Positions 1 through 8,177 of a stretch of 34,400 nt of DNA are shown piece by piece. Each line of letters opens with the position of its first letter. Within the stretch, counting starts at the first letter, position 1. The position numbers and the translations under genes were made by a program. This DNA comes from JBBQXY01 sp051004815. GTDB taxonomy: Bacteria; Chloroflexota; Ktedonobacteria; Ktedonobacterales; Ktedonobacteraceae. The notes below the pieces were generated by a model. That model was given only the letters and a program-made list of their open reading frames with translations, was not told the DNA's origin and ran no database searches. Location of the stretch: contig JBPCJY010000019.1 of the NCBI GenBank assembly GCA_051004815.1, positions 1-34,400 of the forward strand. The letters run 5' to 3'.

Positions 1-105
1 AGGGGCTTTCTCCTTTACAACGGACGGAAGCTTCCCCGTCCACTCACCATTGGCTGGCGGCTTTGGGCTATTCTGCTCTCGCTGCCTGACTGTTCAAAAG
101 TGTCA

Positions 106-122
106 CATGGTTTTGAACCATG
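106..122. repeat. Small perfect inverted repeat upstream of first gene
   Basis: CATGGTT and AACCATG are separated by TTG, a perfect 7-bp stem with a 3-base loop. A second dyad follows at 126-148 (AAAGAAAA, 7 bases, TTTTCTTT). Both lie directly before the first coding region, so they could be operator or leader structures. There is no uridine run that would make either a terminator. Function unknown. Confidence 0.4.
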
Positions 123-151
123 CCTAAAGAAAAGATGTTATTTTCTTTTGC

Positions 152-2401
152 ATGAAAGCGAGGGACATGTTACAATTTCTTATGAGGGATACTATGCAAC
201 ATTGCCCATCGTGTAAGAAAAAGATGCCTGATTATGCTAACTTCTGTGGGCATTGTGGACACCAATTCAATGATGCACCTGGTATCAGAGATACTATGCA
301 CCCTTGCCTTTCGTGCAAGGAAAAGATGCCTGGTTATGCTAACTTCTGCGGGCATTGTGGACATCAACTTAATGATGCATCTATACAGCGGCGGTCTACA
401 GATGTCCCTGCCAGCTCGCGCATCGCCTTTTATCGCAAAGTGCTGAACAAATTGCCCAGGCCGCTACAGCATATTGTTGCCGCTCTATTAGTACGTGCAA
501 GCGATCCTCTACCAGAAGTGGTACGCACCAACTACGTATATCAGAAAACAGAGGCCAGGACCGATTGGGGATGGCTGCCGTTAGTAGCACTGATAAATTC
601 ACTAGGAGTGTTCTCAGTAGCTTATGCTTATACTGGCGCACGCGATGGTGGCAACGGAGCCAGCACAGCCGCTTTTTTTTTCTTGCTTGGTCTACTCTTG
701 ATTTTTGTGCCAACCTTGATACGACTCATTTCGCCGACAGCATCACGACTTGAGCGCGTCAGCTTGCTATGTGTGACAGGTATCTCTTTCTATCTCGTGA
801 ACGTACTGTATAGTCCGCTCTACTTTTCCTATTTTGACGAATTCTTGCACTGGCGTACTGTAAATGATATTGTCAGCAATGGACATCTTTTCAACAATAA
901 TGCCTTGCTTCCTGTCAGTCCTTTTTTCCCCGGGCTTGAAATTGTGACGAACGGGCTTACAAAACTGAGTGGATTGAGCAGCTTCGTTTCTGGTACGATT
1001 GTGATAGGCGTAGCACGCTTAGTGATGGTTTTAGCACTTTTCTTGCTCTATGAGCTGATAACGAAATCGGCACGTATAGCGGGAATTGCCATGATCCTTT
1101 ACATGGCGAATCCCCATTTTCTCTTTTTTGATGCGCAATATTCTTACGAATCACTTGCGCTCCCCCTTGCTACCCTCGTATTGTGCATCATTGCACATCA
1201 CGAAACAATGAAAAGTGAGCACCTCAGGGTAACGCTTATGGCATGTATGATATTGGGAGCAGTTGCTGTTACACATCATATAACGGACTATATCTTCGAT
1301 GGTTTTCTGCTATTATGGGCAATACTCTATGCGTTACAACGTCCTACACGGCAATACCCATCGAAAGCACGACTACGACAATCGCCCTTATTATGGACTG
1401 CTCTCTTTGGGGTTATCCTATCTTTCGTCTGGTTAAGTCTTCCCGGAAATCCCGTTGTGAATTACCTTTCCTCAGCTTTTGAACTCGCCCTCCATCAACT
1501 GGGACGACTGCTGAATGGTACTGGCGGTGGACGGCAGCTTTTCGTCACATATTCCGGTCAGCCGACTCCCCTATGGGAGCGGTTCTTGACGATCTCTTCT
1601 GTCGCTCTGCTTGTATTCTCTCTTCCCTTTGGTCTGCTCTGCCTCTGGCAACGGTATCGTTCCAATGCACTTGTATGGATGCTGGGTATTGTTTCACTCG
1701 GCTATCCGGTAAGCCAGGCTCTCAGGTTGACAAATGCTGGCTCAGAGATTTCAGATCGCGCATCAGCATTTCTTTTTCTCTCCATTGCCTGTGTGTTAGC
1801 TATCTTCATTGCACAATTCTGGCCGACGCATCGGCTCAATTGGAAACATACTTCATTGCTTACGTGTGCAATTTCAGTTGTATTTCTGGGTGGCCTTATT
1901 TTGGGGAACGGCACGATATCATCGATTCTGCCGGGGCCTTACCTGGTAGCAGCCGATGAGCGTTCCATTGAACCGCAGGGTATACAATCAGCTCTGTGGG
2001 TGTATTCGTATCTTGGACCAAATAACCGCATGACGACTGATCGCATTAATCAATTGTTGATGAGCGCGTATGGAAATCAACGTCTTGTGACCCCCACGGA
2101 AGACCAGATAGATGATGAAGCGATTTTCCTCTCATCAAGCTTTAGCTCTTACGACATAGCAGTGCTACAACAAGCCCAGGTGCGTTATATTGTCGTTGAT
2201 TTACGTCTAAGCACAGCACTCCCTTTTGTAGGCTACTATTTTAATGAGGGAGAGCCTGGTGCTTTCAAGTACACCACTCCGATCAGTGTGAAATCTCTGA
2301 CAAAATTCAACACGGTACCCCAGATCAATCGCGAGTTCGATAGCGGTAGCATAGTAATTTATGACGCGGGAGGGCTTATTCATGCGCCGCAACAACCTTG
2401 A
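152..2401 (+). CDS. Multi-pass membrane protein with two N-terminal zinc ribbons, GT-C-like
   Basis: This 749-residue integral membrane protein begins with two zinc ribbons, CPSC...CGHC at residues 18-35 and CLSC...CGHC at 52-69. They are products of a 34-residue tandem duplication. About a dozen hydrophobic segments follow between roughly residues 145 and 590, and then a soluble C-terminal part of about 150 residues. The first long loop after a membrane segment carries YFDEFLHWR, an acidic motif of the kind seen in GT-C polyprenyl-phosphate-sugar glycosyltransferases. The tail contains RYIVVDLRLS, a phrase typical of large bacterial GT-C-like membrane proteins. The zinc ribbons would face the cytoplasm. 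The next gene overlaps it, and both probably serve cell-surface polysaccharide synthesis (inference). The start is uncertain: ATG 152 has no ribosome binding site, while ATG 194 has GAGGGA at a 4-base spacing and still keeps both zinc ribbons. A DUF2206-like assignment is possible but unproven. Confidence 0.75.
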   Translation: MKARDMLQFLMRDTMQHCPSCKKKMPDYANFCGHCGHQFNDAPGIRDTMHPCLSCKEKMPGYANFCGHCGHQLNDASIQRRSTDVPASSRIAFYRKVLNKLPRPLQHIVAALLVRASDPLPEVVRTNYVYQKTEARTDWGWLPLVALINSLGVFSVAYAYTGARDGGNGASTAAFFFLLGLLLIFVPTLIRLISPTASRLERVSLLCVTGISFYLVNVLYSPLYFSYFDEFLHWRTVNDIVSNGHLFNNNALLPVSPFFPGLEIVTNGLTKLSGLSSFVSGTIVIGVARLVMVLALFLLYELITKSARIAGIAMILYMANPHFLFFDAQYSYESLALPLATLVLCIIAHHETMKSEHLRVTLMACMILGAVAVTHHITDYIFDGFLLLWAILYALQRPTRQYPSKARLRQSPLLWTALFGVILSFVWLSLPGNPVVNYLSSAFELALHQLGRLLNGTGGGRQLFVTYSGQPTPLWERFLTISSVALLVFSLPFGLLCLWQRYRSNALVWMLGIVSLGYPVSQALRLTNAGSEISDRASAFLFLSIACVLAIFIAQFWPTHRLNWKHTSLLTCAISVVFLGGLILGNGTISSILPGPYLVAADERSIEPQGIQSALWVYSYLGPNNRMTTDRINQLLMSAYGNQRLVTPTEDQIDDEAIFLSSSFSSYDIAVLQQAQVRYIVVDLRLSTALPFVGYYFNEGEPGAFKYTTPISVKSLTKFNTVPQINREFDSGSIVIYDAGGLIHAPQQP
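188..391 (+). repeat. 102-bp tandem duplication encoding zinc ribbons
   Basis: Two adjacent 102-bp units (188-289 and 290-391) start at GATACTATGCA and each encode one CxxC...CGHCGHQ zinc ribbon. The copies differ at several positions, mostly third codon positions, so the duplication is not brand new. The 34-codon periodicity keeps the reading frame. Confidence 0.85.
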
Positions 2402-3173
2402 TCTGATTGTAATTGAATTCATTGCAGTGTTGAATGTCATATGGGCACTACTGCCCAATCGCCCTACCTTGATAGGCACTATCCTGGCACTGCCTCTGCT
2501 ATTTGTATTGCCGGGCTATACACTCATCGAGGTCTTGTTCCACCAAAAATTGCTCAATGGTACGTATCGTCTGGTGCTTAGTCTAGGTCTCAGCCTGACA
2601 CTTGCTATATTGAGTGGCCTCATGCTGAATGTGTTGCCAGGCGGATTGCAAGCATTATTGTGGGCAGTGTTTCTAGGGTTGTTAACAACAATATTTGCGC
2701 TCCTTGCCGCATTTTTTCGGCGCAGAGTGCAGGTAAGAGAAGTGCTGGTACAAGGAAGACGCCCACTGAGGCTGGGTTTAAGCACCTCTACCTATCTCGT
2801 AGGGCTGGCTATTATGATGGCAAGCCTCTCAGTACTGTATGCTGTTATCGGTGTCGAACAGCAGCCACACCCAGGCTTTACACAACTTTGGATGCTCCCG
2901 GCTGCTCAGACTGGCACAAGCAGTGCAGTTAATCTTGGAATACGCAGCTTTGAGGCAACTACTGTAACGTACCGCGTCACGATGACAATGAACGGGCAAA
3001 CGCTGCGTATATGGCCATCAGTCGTCCTGAAGCCAGAGCAAACATGGAATCAGGTGGTTCCAATACCGCCAGACGGTACTCATAGCCTGTATATCGACGC
3101 ACAGCTTTACCGCTTAGATCAACCACAGACCGTGTATCGAAACGTTCATTTGACCCTTCATCCTTCTGGATGA
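2382..3173 (+). CDS. DUF1616-like membrane protein
   Basis: This is a 263-residue protein with hydrophobic helices in the first half (NPTLIGTILALPLLFVLPGY region, then two further pairs) and one more helix near residue 150. A beta-rich extracytoplasmic domain with YRVTMTMNGQ and a TWNQVVPIPPDG region ends the protein. That arrangement matches the DUF1616 family, which is common next to polysaccharide genes in archaea and Chloroflexi. ATG 2382 was chosen because GGGAGG lies 8 bases upstream. The in-frame ATG at 2361 lacks a site. The gene overlaps the preceding one by 20 bp, implying translational coupling. Its biochemical role is unknown. The C-terminal domain may present a ligand-binding beta sandwich outside the membrane. 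Confidence 0.7.
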   Translation: MRRNNLDLIVIEFIAVLNVIWALLPNRPTLIGTILALPLLFVLPGYTLIEVLFHQKLLNGTYRLVLSLGLSLTLAILSGLMLNVLPGGLQALLWAVFLGLLTTIFALLAAFFRRRVQVREVLVQGRRPLRLGLSTSTYLVGLAIMMASLSVLYAVIGVEQQPHPGFTQLWMLPAAQTGTSSAVNLGIRSFEATTVTYRVTMTMNGQTLRIWPSVVLKPEQTWNQVVPIPPDGTHSLYIDAQLYRLDQPQTVYRNVHLTLHPSG

Positions 3174-3181
3174 TATGTAGT

Positions 3182-3310
3182 GCTCTGACCCACTTTATGT
3201 GAGAAGCAGGGATGCAAGGGGCGGCAGCCCCTTGACTGGGGCCTGGGGCACAGCCCCAGTTCTCTCTTTCCCGCCGCCGTAGGCGGCATTCGCATGAAGT
3301 GGGTCAAAGC
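3182..3310. mobile_element. MITE-like element with 18-bp terminal inverted repeats
   Basis: The ends GCTCTGACCCACTTTATG (3182-3199) and the complement of 3293-3310 match at 16 of 18 positions. The element is flanked by AGT on both sides (3179-3181 and 3311-3313), which resembles a 3-bp target duplication. Inside are three further hairpins: AAGGGGC/GCCCCTT at 3216-3233, ACTGGGGC/GCCCCAGT at 3235-3260, and the 15-bp palindrome GCCGCCGTAGGCGGC at 3273-3287. It encodes nothing and is too short for a transposase, so it would need to be moved in trans. Classification as a MITE is inference. Confidence 0.6.
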
Positions 3311-3311
3311 A

Positions 3312-3333
3312 GTAGGGGCGCAATGCATTGCGC
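3312..3333. repeat. GTAGGGGC-headed palindrome
   Basis: A GTAGGG head is followed by the perfect 16-bp palindrome GCGCAATGCATTGCGC at 3318-3333. It abuts the MITE-like element and lies just upstream of the deacetylase ribosome binding site. It belongs with the other GTAGGG-headed repeats at 18121, 22330, 25482 and 29002. Confidence 0.6.
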
Positions 3334-3357
3334 TTGAACTGGGAAGGAGTGTCATTC

Positions 3358-4413
3358 TTGTTCAAACGGCTAGAGACCTTTGTCGCAGCCTGCTTTTACT
3401 ATAGCGGATTAGTACAGCTCGTCCGATGGTGGAAACAGCTATCGGACAGTGGGTTAGTTATACTCAATTACCATCGTGCGGATGGAGGAGACCTGCGTCG
3501 GCATCTCCTCTATCTCCGTCGTCACTACCGTATCCTTCATCTTGAGGCAGCATTGGAAGAACTCTACACGCCTTATAAAAGAAAACAGCAGAAGAGAGAC
3601 CGACGTGTACCGCTCGTGTTGACCTTCGACGACGGCTACTATGATAACTACACGTATGGCTTCACACTCGCACAAGAGTTGCACCTTCCTATAACCATCT
3701 TTCTGATACCCGGCTACATCGACAACGGGCATCGTTTCTGGTGGGAGGAAGGGAGCTATCTTGCATCTCAAACACAGGTGGATACGGCAACGATTGAAGG
3801 ATACACCTACCACCTGCATAAAGCAGAGCAGCGTGAGGCTCTGGCGCACACCATCGATGCTCACGTGCGTCATGCTACATCGGTTTCGGAACGCGAACAG
3901 TTCCTGGCCTCTATGCATGAGATATTGCAAGTACCGCTAGAGGCTTCAGCCGAAGAAAAGGCCGCCTTACCTATCACCTGGCAAGAAGCACAGGAGATGC
4001 AAGCCAGCGGCTGGGTCTCGTTCGGTGCTCACACGATGCATCACCCCATTCTAGCCTATCTGGCTGATCCTGCTGAAGCTCAACGCGAGGTAAAGGAGTG
4101 CCATGTGATACTTGAGCAGCAATTAGGCCATCCTGTGCGTACCTTTGCCTATCCGGTGGGGCGGCCCGAACATATTGGAGCATATGGACTTCAAGCGACG
4201 CAGGAAGCAGGATACGCCTGGGCAGTCACTACCATGTATGGTTTCAATACTCCATACACCAATCCGTATCTCCTTCGACGCCTCGATGTGGATGTGGATC
4301 AACATTGGTTGACCATAGCGGCAAAAACATCTGGTGTGTGGGGCTTTTTCTCCCACCTATTGTGGATGCCAATAACGTTCATGCGGAAACATCTGCGCAA
4401 GAACGCGCCGTAG
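3358..4413 (+). CDS. Polysaccharide deacetylase (NodB domain, CE4)
   Basis: The protein is a metal-dependent deacetylase expected to remove N- or O-acetyl groups from a surface or wall polysaccharide. With the chosen start it has 351 residues. NodB motif 1 is LVLTFDDGYYDNY, with the metal-binding and catalytic aspartates near residues 91-92. Motif 2 is FGAHTMHHPIL, with the HxxxH metal ligands. FAYPVGR matches the later motif that contains the substrate-groove arginine. About 110 residues, including HRFWWEEGSY, are inserted between motifs 1 and 2, as in many PF01522 proteins from Gram-positive-like bacteria. There is a possible N-terminal membrane-proximal segment (FVAACFYYSGL). TTG 3358 is favoured because GGAAGGAG ends 8 bases upstream; TTG 3328 and GTG 3349 are alternatives. 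It converges on the glycoside hydrolase gene with only 7 bp between the stop codons. Confidence 0.85.
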   Translation: MFKRLETFVAACFYYSGLVQLVRWWKQLSDSGLVILNYHRADGGDLRRHLLYLRRHYRILHLEAALEELYTPYKRKQQKRDRRVPLVLTFDDGYYDNYTYGFTLAQELHLPITIFLIPGYIDNGHRFWWEEGSYLASQTQVDTATIEGYTYHLHKAEQREALAHTIDAHVRHATSVSEREQFLASMHEILQVPLEASAEEKAALPITWQEAQEMQASGWVSFGAHTMHHPILAYLADPAEAQREVKECHVILEQQLGHPVRTFAYPVGRPEHIGAYGLQATQEAGYAWAVTTMYGFNTPYTNPYLLRRLDVDVDQHWLTIAAKTSGVWGFFSHLLWMPITFMRKHLRKNAP

Positions 4414-4420
4414 CGGCCTG

Positions 4421-5821
4421 TCAGGTTCCACTTGCTCGATATACTATTGAAGGCTTGCCTGCTACCCCTGACACATTATAGGCTGTTATTCTATACCATA
4501 CTGCTCCTGTGGGCGTCGTCTCATCAACCCACGGAGGGCTTAAATCCGTGACACACTTATTGCAAATGATCTCCCAGGGTCCATTAGAGCCAACCGTAGA
4601 GCGTTCGATGGTATAGCTGGCTGCCAGTGCCGTTCCTCCCCATAGCAGCGCATTATTCGTACCTTTTCTTATCACCATAGTTATCAAGGGGACTCCCGGC
4701 ACGCCCACTGCGGGAGCTGGCATCTGCCTCATCTCGTATGCGTGGGCGCGGAGTTGTTCTACACTCTTTCTCATAGCAGGGGTATCACCTGGATAGTGCA
4801 AGGTATACTCTATATCGTTGCTCATGTAGCCGTATTGGTCGTTATGAGACCATAATTCCCAGTAGCTATCTCCGGCTATTTCAGTATCGGACTCGATTGC
4901 AGAAAGGAAGCTGCTAAGAGAGTCTCCCCCATTGGCATCATTCCAGTCATACTCTCCGGCATAAAAAACTTTCCCGTCTTTTTTTGCCAGAGCAGCATCA
5001 CTCTTTAGATCCGCAACACTCTTGGGATAATAGTGGTCAGACACCATATCAACATTGGGCAAACTTGCTGCCTGTGGGTCTATTCCAGCCTTGCCATCAA
5101 CCACCAAATGATTATGATCAATGCTCTTGATATAGGTTGAGATCGTTTGTGTCCAACTCGTCGGCGGTTGTAACTCATTTCCCGTCTCCCACGCCATGAT
5201 CGTAGGATCGTCTTTGTATGCAACACCCGTGTAAATATTCACATGATCGAGCAGCGTTTTGATATAGGTTTCAAAGTCGCTGATCACGAGAGAATTATAG
5301 TAGAATTGGTTCTCATCAGCAATGCCCCGCCAATCGGTGAAATCATGTTTCCCACCTGCCGGATAGTGCCAATTGTCCGTTAAAGGGATGATGAACCGTA
5401 TGCCGCGATCCCTGGCGGCTTTGATCACATAATCATCATGGGCCAAAGCGGTCTGATTAAAGACGCCCAGCGACGGTTCAATACAGTTGTGGCAGCCCAT
5501 CGAGATACCCAAATCATGGGAGCGTATCACGTTTGCCCCCATTTCTTTCGCGGCATCAAGCCCATCATTTATTCTGAACTGTGAGGGATAATTGGTCGAG
5601 TCATCTAACCCCAACCAGTGCATATTGGCTCCAGCGAAACGGAAAGGCTGACCATCCAGCAGCAATTGTGTACCAGAACGTGTCACAAGTCCATTGGGAG
5701 CTGTCACAACAGGGCTAGATTGGGAAGAACTACAGGCAGCGACAGGGATAACCAGAGCGAACATCATCATCAACTCTGTGATTATACGTAGACGTGACAC
5801 TCTATTTCCTTTTCTCTTCAT
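4421..5821 (-). CDS. Lipoprotein glycoside hydrolase, GH5/clan A-like
   Basis: The 466-residue precursor has a basic N-terminus, a hydrophobic stretch and the lipobox VAAC at residues 27-30, so it should be a membrane-anchored extracellular lipoprotein. The body resembles a (beta/alpha)8 clan A glycosidase. WETGNEL holds the probable acid/base glutamate (about residue 216) and YAGEYDWN holds the probable nucleophile (about residue 290). FRFAGANMHWLG near the start is typical of GH5 mannanase-like enzymes. The last 90 residues (from about VPGVPLITMV) look like a fibronectin-type module. The likely substrate is a beta-linked plant or fungal polysaccharide such as mannan (inference). The start at ATG 5821 gives the proper signal peptide; the longer frame to 5875 adds 18 residues that would bury it. 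It is the last gene of a minus-strand run, 60 bp after the transferase. Confidence 0.8.
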   Translation of the reverse strand: MKRKGNRVSRLRIITELMMMFALVIPVAACSSSQSSPVVTAPNGLVTRSGTQLLLDGQPFRFAGANMHWLGLDDSTNYPSQFRINDGLDAAKEMGANVIRSHDLGISMGCHNCIEPSLGVFNQTALAHDDYVIKAARDRGIRFIIPLTDNWHYPAGGKHDFTDWRGIADENQFYYNSLVISDFETYIKTLLDHVNIYTGVAYKDDPTIMAWETGNELQPPTSWTQTISTYIKSIDHNHLVVDGKAGIDPQAASLPNVDMVSDHYYPKSVADLKSDAALAKKDGKVFYAGEYDWNDANGGDSLSSFLSAIESDTEIAGDSYWELWSHNDQYGYMSNDIEYTLHYPGDTPAMRKSVEQLRAHAYEMRQMPAPAVGVPGVPLITMVIRKGTNNALLWGGTALAASYTIERSTVGSNGPWEIICNKCVTDLSPPWVDETTPTGAVWYRITAYNVSGVAGKPSIVYRASGT

Positions 5822-5881
5822 GGAATATCGCCTACTGCTTTCTTCAGTCACATGCCATGTATAGTACGCAGCCACACAGCC

Positions 5882-6646
5882 CTACGCCTCCCATTGCCAG
5901 CAATGCAGTTGCCAGTCCTTCTTGCCTTCGACGGCAAGCGCACCAACGTAACCGGTGCCAGGGGCAAGTTCCCGCAGCGACCAACGCGCTGCTTCTTGAG
6001 GACTTTCCCGGCTTTGCAGGAGTGCCGCCGGTTCGTTTGGTCTCAGAGAAACATCAAACAGATCAAGGGGCAGTGAAAGCCCTGTCCCTTTGGCCTTGAT
6101 ATACGCTTCTTTGCGCGTCCAGCACTGGAAAAAGGCTCGCTGCTTCTCCTCCACCGGCAGCGTCTGTAACACCGTGCGTTCGTAGGGAGAGAAGTAGCGT
6201 TGCGCCAATTGCTCATAATCATCATCCCTACTATCCTCACCACCCAGACGCATATACTCAACGTCAACACCCACTTGCCGGACATAGGTGAAAGCATAGA
6301 GTGCCAGGTCGTGCGCGTGGGAAATGTTGAAGCTCAAAGGAGGCACATGCAAGGACGACTCCAGTGAAGGTTTGCCGTAGGCATTCAGACAAAAACGGAG
6401 CTGACGAGGCTCTATATTCAGGTAGCGACCAATGAGAATTCTGAGGATGCTGTGTGCAACAATGAAGTGATTGCGATCTTTTTCAAAGTGGAACCGTCCG
6501 GCACGCGTTATTTCCTCTTCAATAAGATAGCGTTGGTAGTACCGGACAACCGAGGCCGGGGTATGTAAAGCCGCTCGCCACACATGGACGGTGTTTTCCG
6601 ACAGTTTCGCATCGAGTGAAAAAGTCTGCCACTGTTGCTCAGGCAT
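5882..6646 (-). CDS. 4'-phosphopantetheinyl transferase, Sfp type
   Basis: This enzyme transfers phosphopantetheine from coenzyme A to acyl- or peptidyl-carrier proteins and acts in the cytoplasm. The 254-residue length is typical of the Sfp/Gsp subfamily, which serves secondary-metabolite synthases. VGVDVEYMR carries the first Mg-binding acid, and WTRKEAYIKAKGTGL is the diagnostic WxxKEA...K motif. FNISHAHDLALYAF matches the FNxSH motif. ATG 6646 was chosen over the upstream TTG (6652) because GAGAGGGG sits about 9 bases before it. It lies 15 bp after fdhD on the same strand, so the two are probably cotranscribed. No carrier protein, PKS or NRPS gene is in the window, so its client is elsewhere. 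Confidence 0.9.
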   Translation of the reverse strand: MPEQQWQTFSLDAKLSENTVHVWRAALHTPASVVRYYQRYLIEEEITRAGRFHFEKDRNHFIVAHSILRILIGRYLNIEPRQLRFCLNAYGKPSLESSLHVPPLSFNISHAHDLALYAFTYVRQVGVDVEYMRLGGEDSRDDDYEQLAQRYFSPYERTVLQTLPVEEKQRAFFQCWTRKEAYIKAKGTGLSLPLDLFDVSLRPNEPAALLQSRESPQEAARWSLRELAPGTGYVGALAVEGKKDWQLHCWQWEA

Positions 6647-6661
6647 AGCCAATTGCCCCTC

Positions 6662-7522
6662 TCACACAATCCTCTCAGCATGTGTATACACATTCATGGA
6701 ATGCTCTCGCAGGAAGCCGATGAGGGTGATGCCGCAGCGGTCGGCCAGTTCGACGGCCAGGCTGGAAGGAGCGGAGATAGCTCCAATGCAGGAGATACGC
6801 GCCAGCAAGGCCTTCTGGATGATCTCGAATGAGGTGCGGCCACTGACCATCAAGATGTGCTGGTGGTAGGGGAAACCACCGTGCAATAGTCCATGGCCGA
6901 TAATTTTATCCACCGCGTTGTGCCGTCCAACGTCCTCGCGCAAGAGCAACAACTCTCCACCCGCAGTGAAAAGGCCCGCCGCGTGTAGACCGCCCGTGTG
7001 GGTGAAGACAGTCTGCTGTGAGCGTAATTGAGCGGGTAGTTCGTAGAGTGTCGCGGCAGCGATACGTAGCTCATTCGGTTCCAGTGGAGGAGTAGAGATC
7101 AACAGATCAGCGATACTATTTTTGCCGCACAGGCCACAACTTGCCGAAACGGCGAAATGCCGCTCAAAGGCTACCGCCTGTGGCTGCATAGCCTCCTGTT
7201 GCGCGGTGTTGCGCAACACGACATTGACCACGTTGGCGAGGGGCAGACCATCGGCATCGGTCTCATCTTCGATAGAGAGGATATCTGTCGCCCGCGCTAT
7301 AACCCCTTCCGTCAAAAGGAAGCCCATTGCTAATTCGGCGTCGTGGCCGGGGGTGCGCATGATGACAGCCAGGCTACGGTGCGCGATACGAACTTCCAGA
7401 GGTTCCTCGACCGTCAAGGAATCTTCACGCGCTTGTGGCATGCCCTCGTGCCAGTGGGTCACGTTGACATGCATCACACGTTCTGGATCGAGCGGCGAAC
7501 GCCAGTAGCCTGGTAGTGACAT
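6662..7522 (-). CDS. fdhD: FdhD, sulfur carrier for formate dehydrogenase
   Basis: FdhD passes sulfur from a cysteine desulfurase to the bis-MGD cofactor and is required for active formate dehydrogenases. The sequence has the DSLTVEEPLEVRI core start, the LAMGFLLTEGVI segment, the redox and sulfur-carrying CGLCGK pair, THTGGLHAAGLF and LLREDVGRHNAVDKIIG. These are all hallmarks of the family. With ATG 7522 it has 286 residues, 4 bases after the stop of the 90-aa gene. ATG 7549, overlapping that gene, is an alternative. Translational coupling is likely because no strong ribosome binding site is visible. No formate dehydrogenase gene is in the window; the client molybdoenzyme must be elsewhere. 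Confidence 0.92.
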   Translation of the reverse strand: MSLPGYWRSPLDPERVMHVNVTHWHEGMPQAREDSLTVEEPLEVRIAHRSLAVIMRTPGHDAELAMGFLLTEGVIARATDILSIEDETDADGLPLANVVNVVLRNTAQQEAMQPQAVAFERHFAVSASCGLCGKNSIADLLISTPPLEPNELRIAAATLYELPAQLRSQQTVFTHTGGLHAAGLFTAGGELLLLREDVGRHNAVDKIIGHGLLHGGFPYHQHILMVSGRTSFEIIQKALLARISCIGAISAPSSLAVELADRCGITLIGFLREHSMNVYTHAERIV

Positions 7523-7526
7523 GTAC

Positions 7527-7799
7527 TTATCGTTTCTCTCTACGCTCATAAGATGCGGCAGCATGAGCATCCGTCGTGGTGGCTACACGTGCTGGATATT
7601 GTGGTGGTTGCTGACGTTTGAAGTAGTACTTACACGCGCCAGGACGTACCGGGTCGGGCGGCTCAATAGCCACAAGCCCCCAGCCCTCGCGCTCTAACCA
7701 GCTCCAGGCTTCGTATTCTTCGTCAAAGTCGCGTACCACGTCGCCCGCAACCGTAAACACCATCGTTCCTAACAAGTATCGATGTTCCCAATGTACCAT
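7527..7799 (-). CDS. Small conserved-looking protein upstream of fdhD
   Basis: I do not recognise this 90-residue protein. It is soluble with no membrane segment. An acidic, tryptophan-rich middle (DEEYEAWSWLEREGWGLV) is followed by PPDPVRPGACKYYFKR and a basic tail. The central pattern resembles small domains that predict an alpha/beta fold with an exposed aromatic strand. AAGGTG lies 5-6 bases before ATG 7799, a convincing start. The stop is 4 bases from the fdhD start, so it is very likely cotranslated with fdhD and may assist the same molybdoenzyme maturation (inference). Confidence 0.65.
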   Translation of the reverse strand: MVHWEHRYLLGTMVFTVAGDVVRDFDEEYEAWSWLEREGWGLVAIEPPDPVRPGACKYYFKRQQPPQYPARVATTTDAHAAASYERREKR

Positions 7800-7947
7800 A
7801 TTTTCACCTTCTTGTGACAGTCTTGTAGCTGTAAGAATCCCTGTTTTGCTAGAAATGAACGTCGCACAGCGTATTTGTTGTATATGGCATGATTTATTAG
7901 CCCTTTTTTCAGGGCTTGCATCCTTGCGAGTGATATATGAGGACGGG

Positions 7948-7979
7948 CCGATAAATCGGCAGTGGCCACGATAAATCGG
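7948..7979. repeat. Paired CGATAAATCGG palindromes
   Basis: CCGATAAATCGG at 7948-7959 is an imperfect palindrome (CCGAT, AA, ATCGG). CGATAAATCGG recurs 20 bp later at 7969-7979. The spacing of about two helical turns is compatible with a protein-binding array or with a remnant of a longer repeat. Confidence 0.5.
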
Positions 7980-8059
7980 ACCCTACATTTCAGGGCTCCT
8001 CACAAGTTGCACAAAGCAGGAGCACCCTGTCTACACCCTGGTCGAACCATTTTCACCCC

Positions 8060-8088
8060 TTGCTTGCTCCCGAAAACTATGCTATACT
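8060..8088 (+). promoter_or_regulatory. Sigma70-type promoter without adjacent gene
   Basis: TTGCTT at 8060-8065 and TATACT at 8083-8088 are separated by 17 bases. Transcription would enter the repeat region at 8100-8380, which has no supported coding sequence, and could continue into the Fur-family gene at 8455. It may drive a non-coding RNA or a long leader. Confidence 0.45.
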
Positions 8089-8177
8089 CTTCCTAAAGCA
8101 CCGCAAGGCACCCCTTGTTTGAACCCGTAGCAACGCCGAGGTCTCTCTCTCCATCATTCCCTGACCGTTTAACCACC

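Noticed and set aside
1..216. Open plus-strand frame from the first base, with a hydrophobic stretch (LTIGWRLWAILLSLP), possibly the end of an upstream gene
   Set aside because: It overlaps the start of the first gene, loses protein-like character after about 90 bp, and two other frames are also open there. Too little sequence to support a call.
7769..7969. 66-codon minus-strand frame overlapping the 90-aa gene start
   Set aside because: It runs through the CGATAAATCGG repeats, has no ribosome binding site and overlaps a better-supported gene start.
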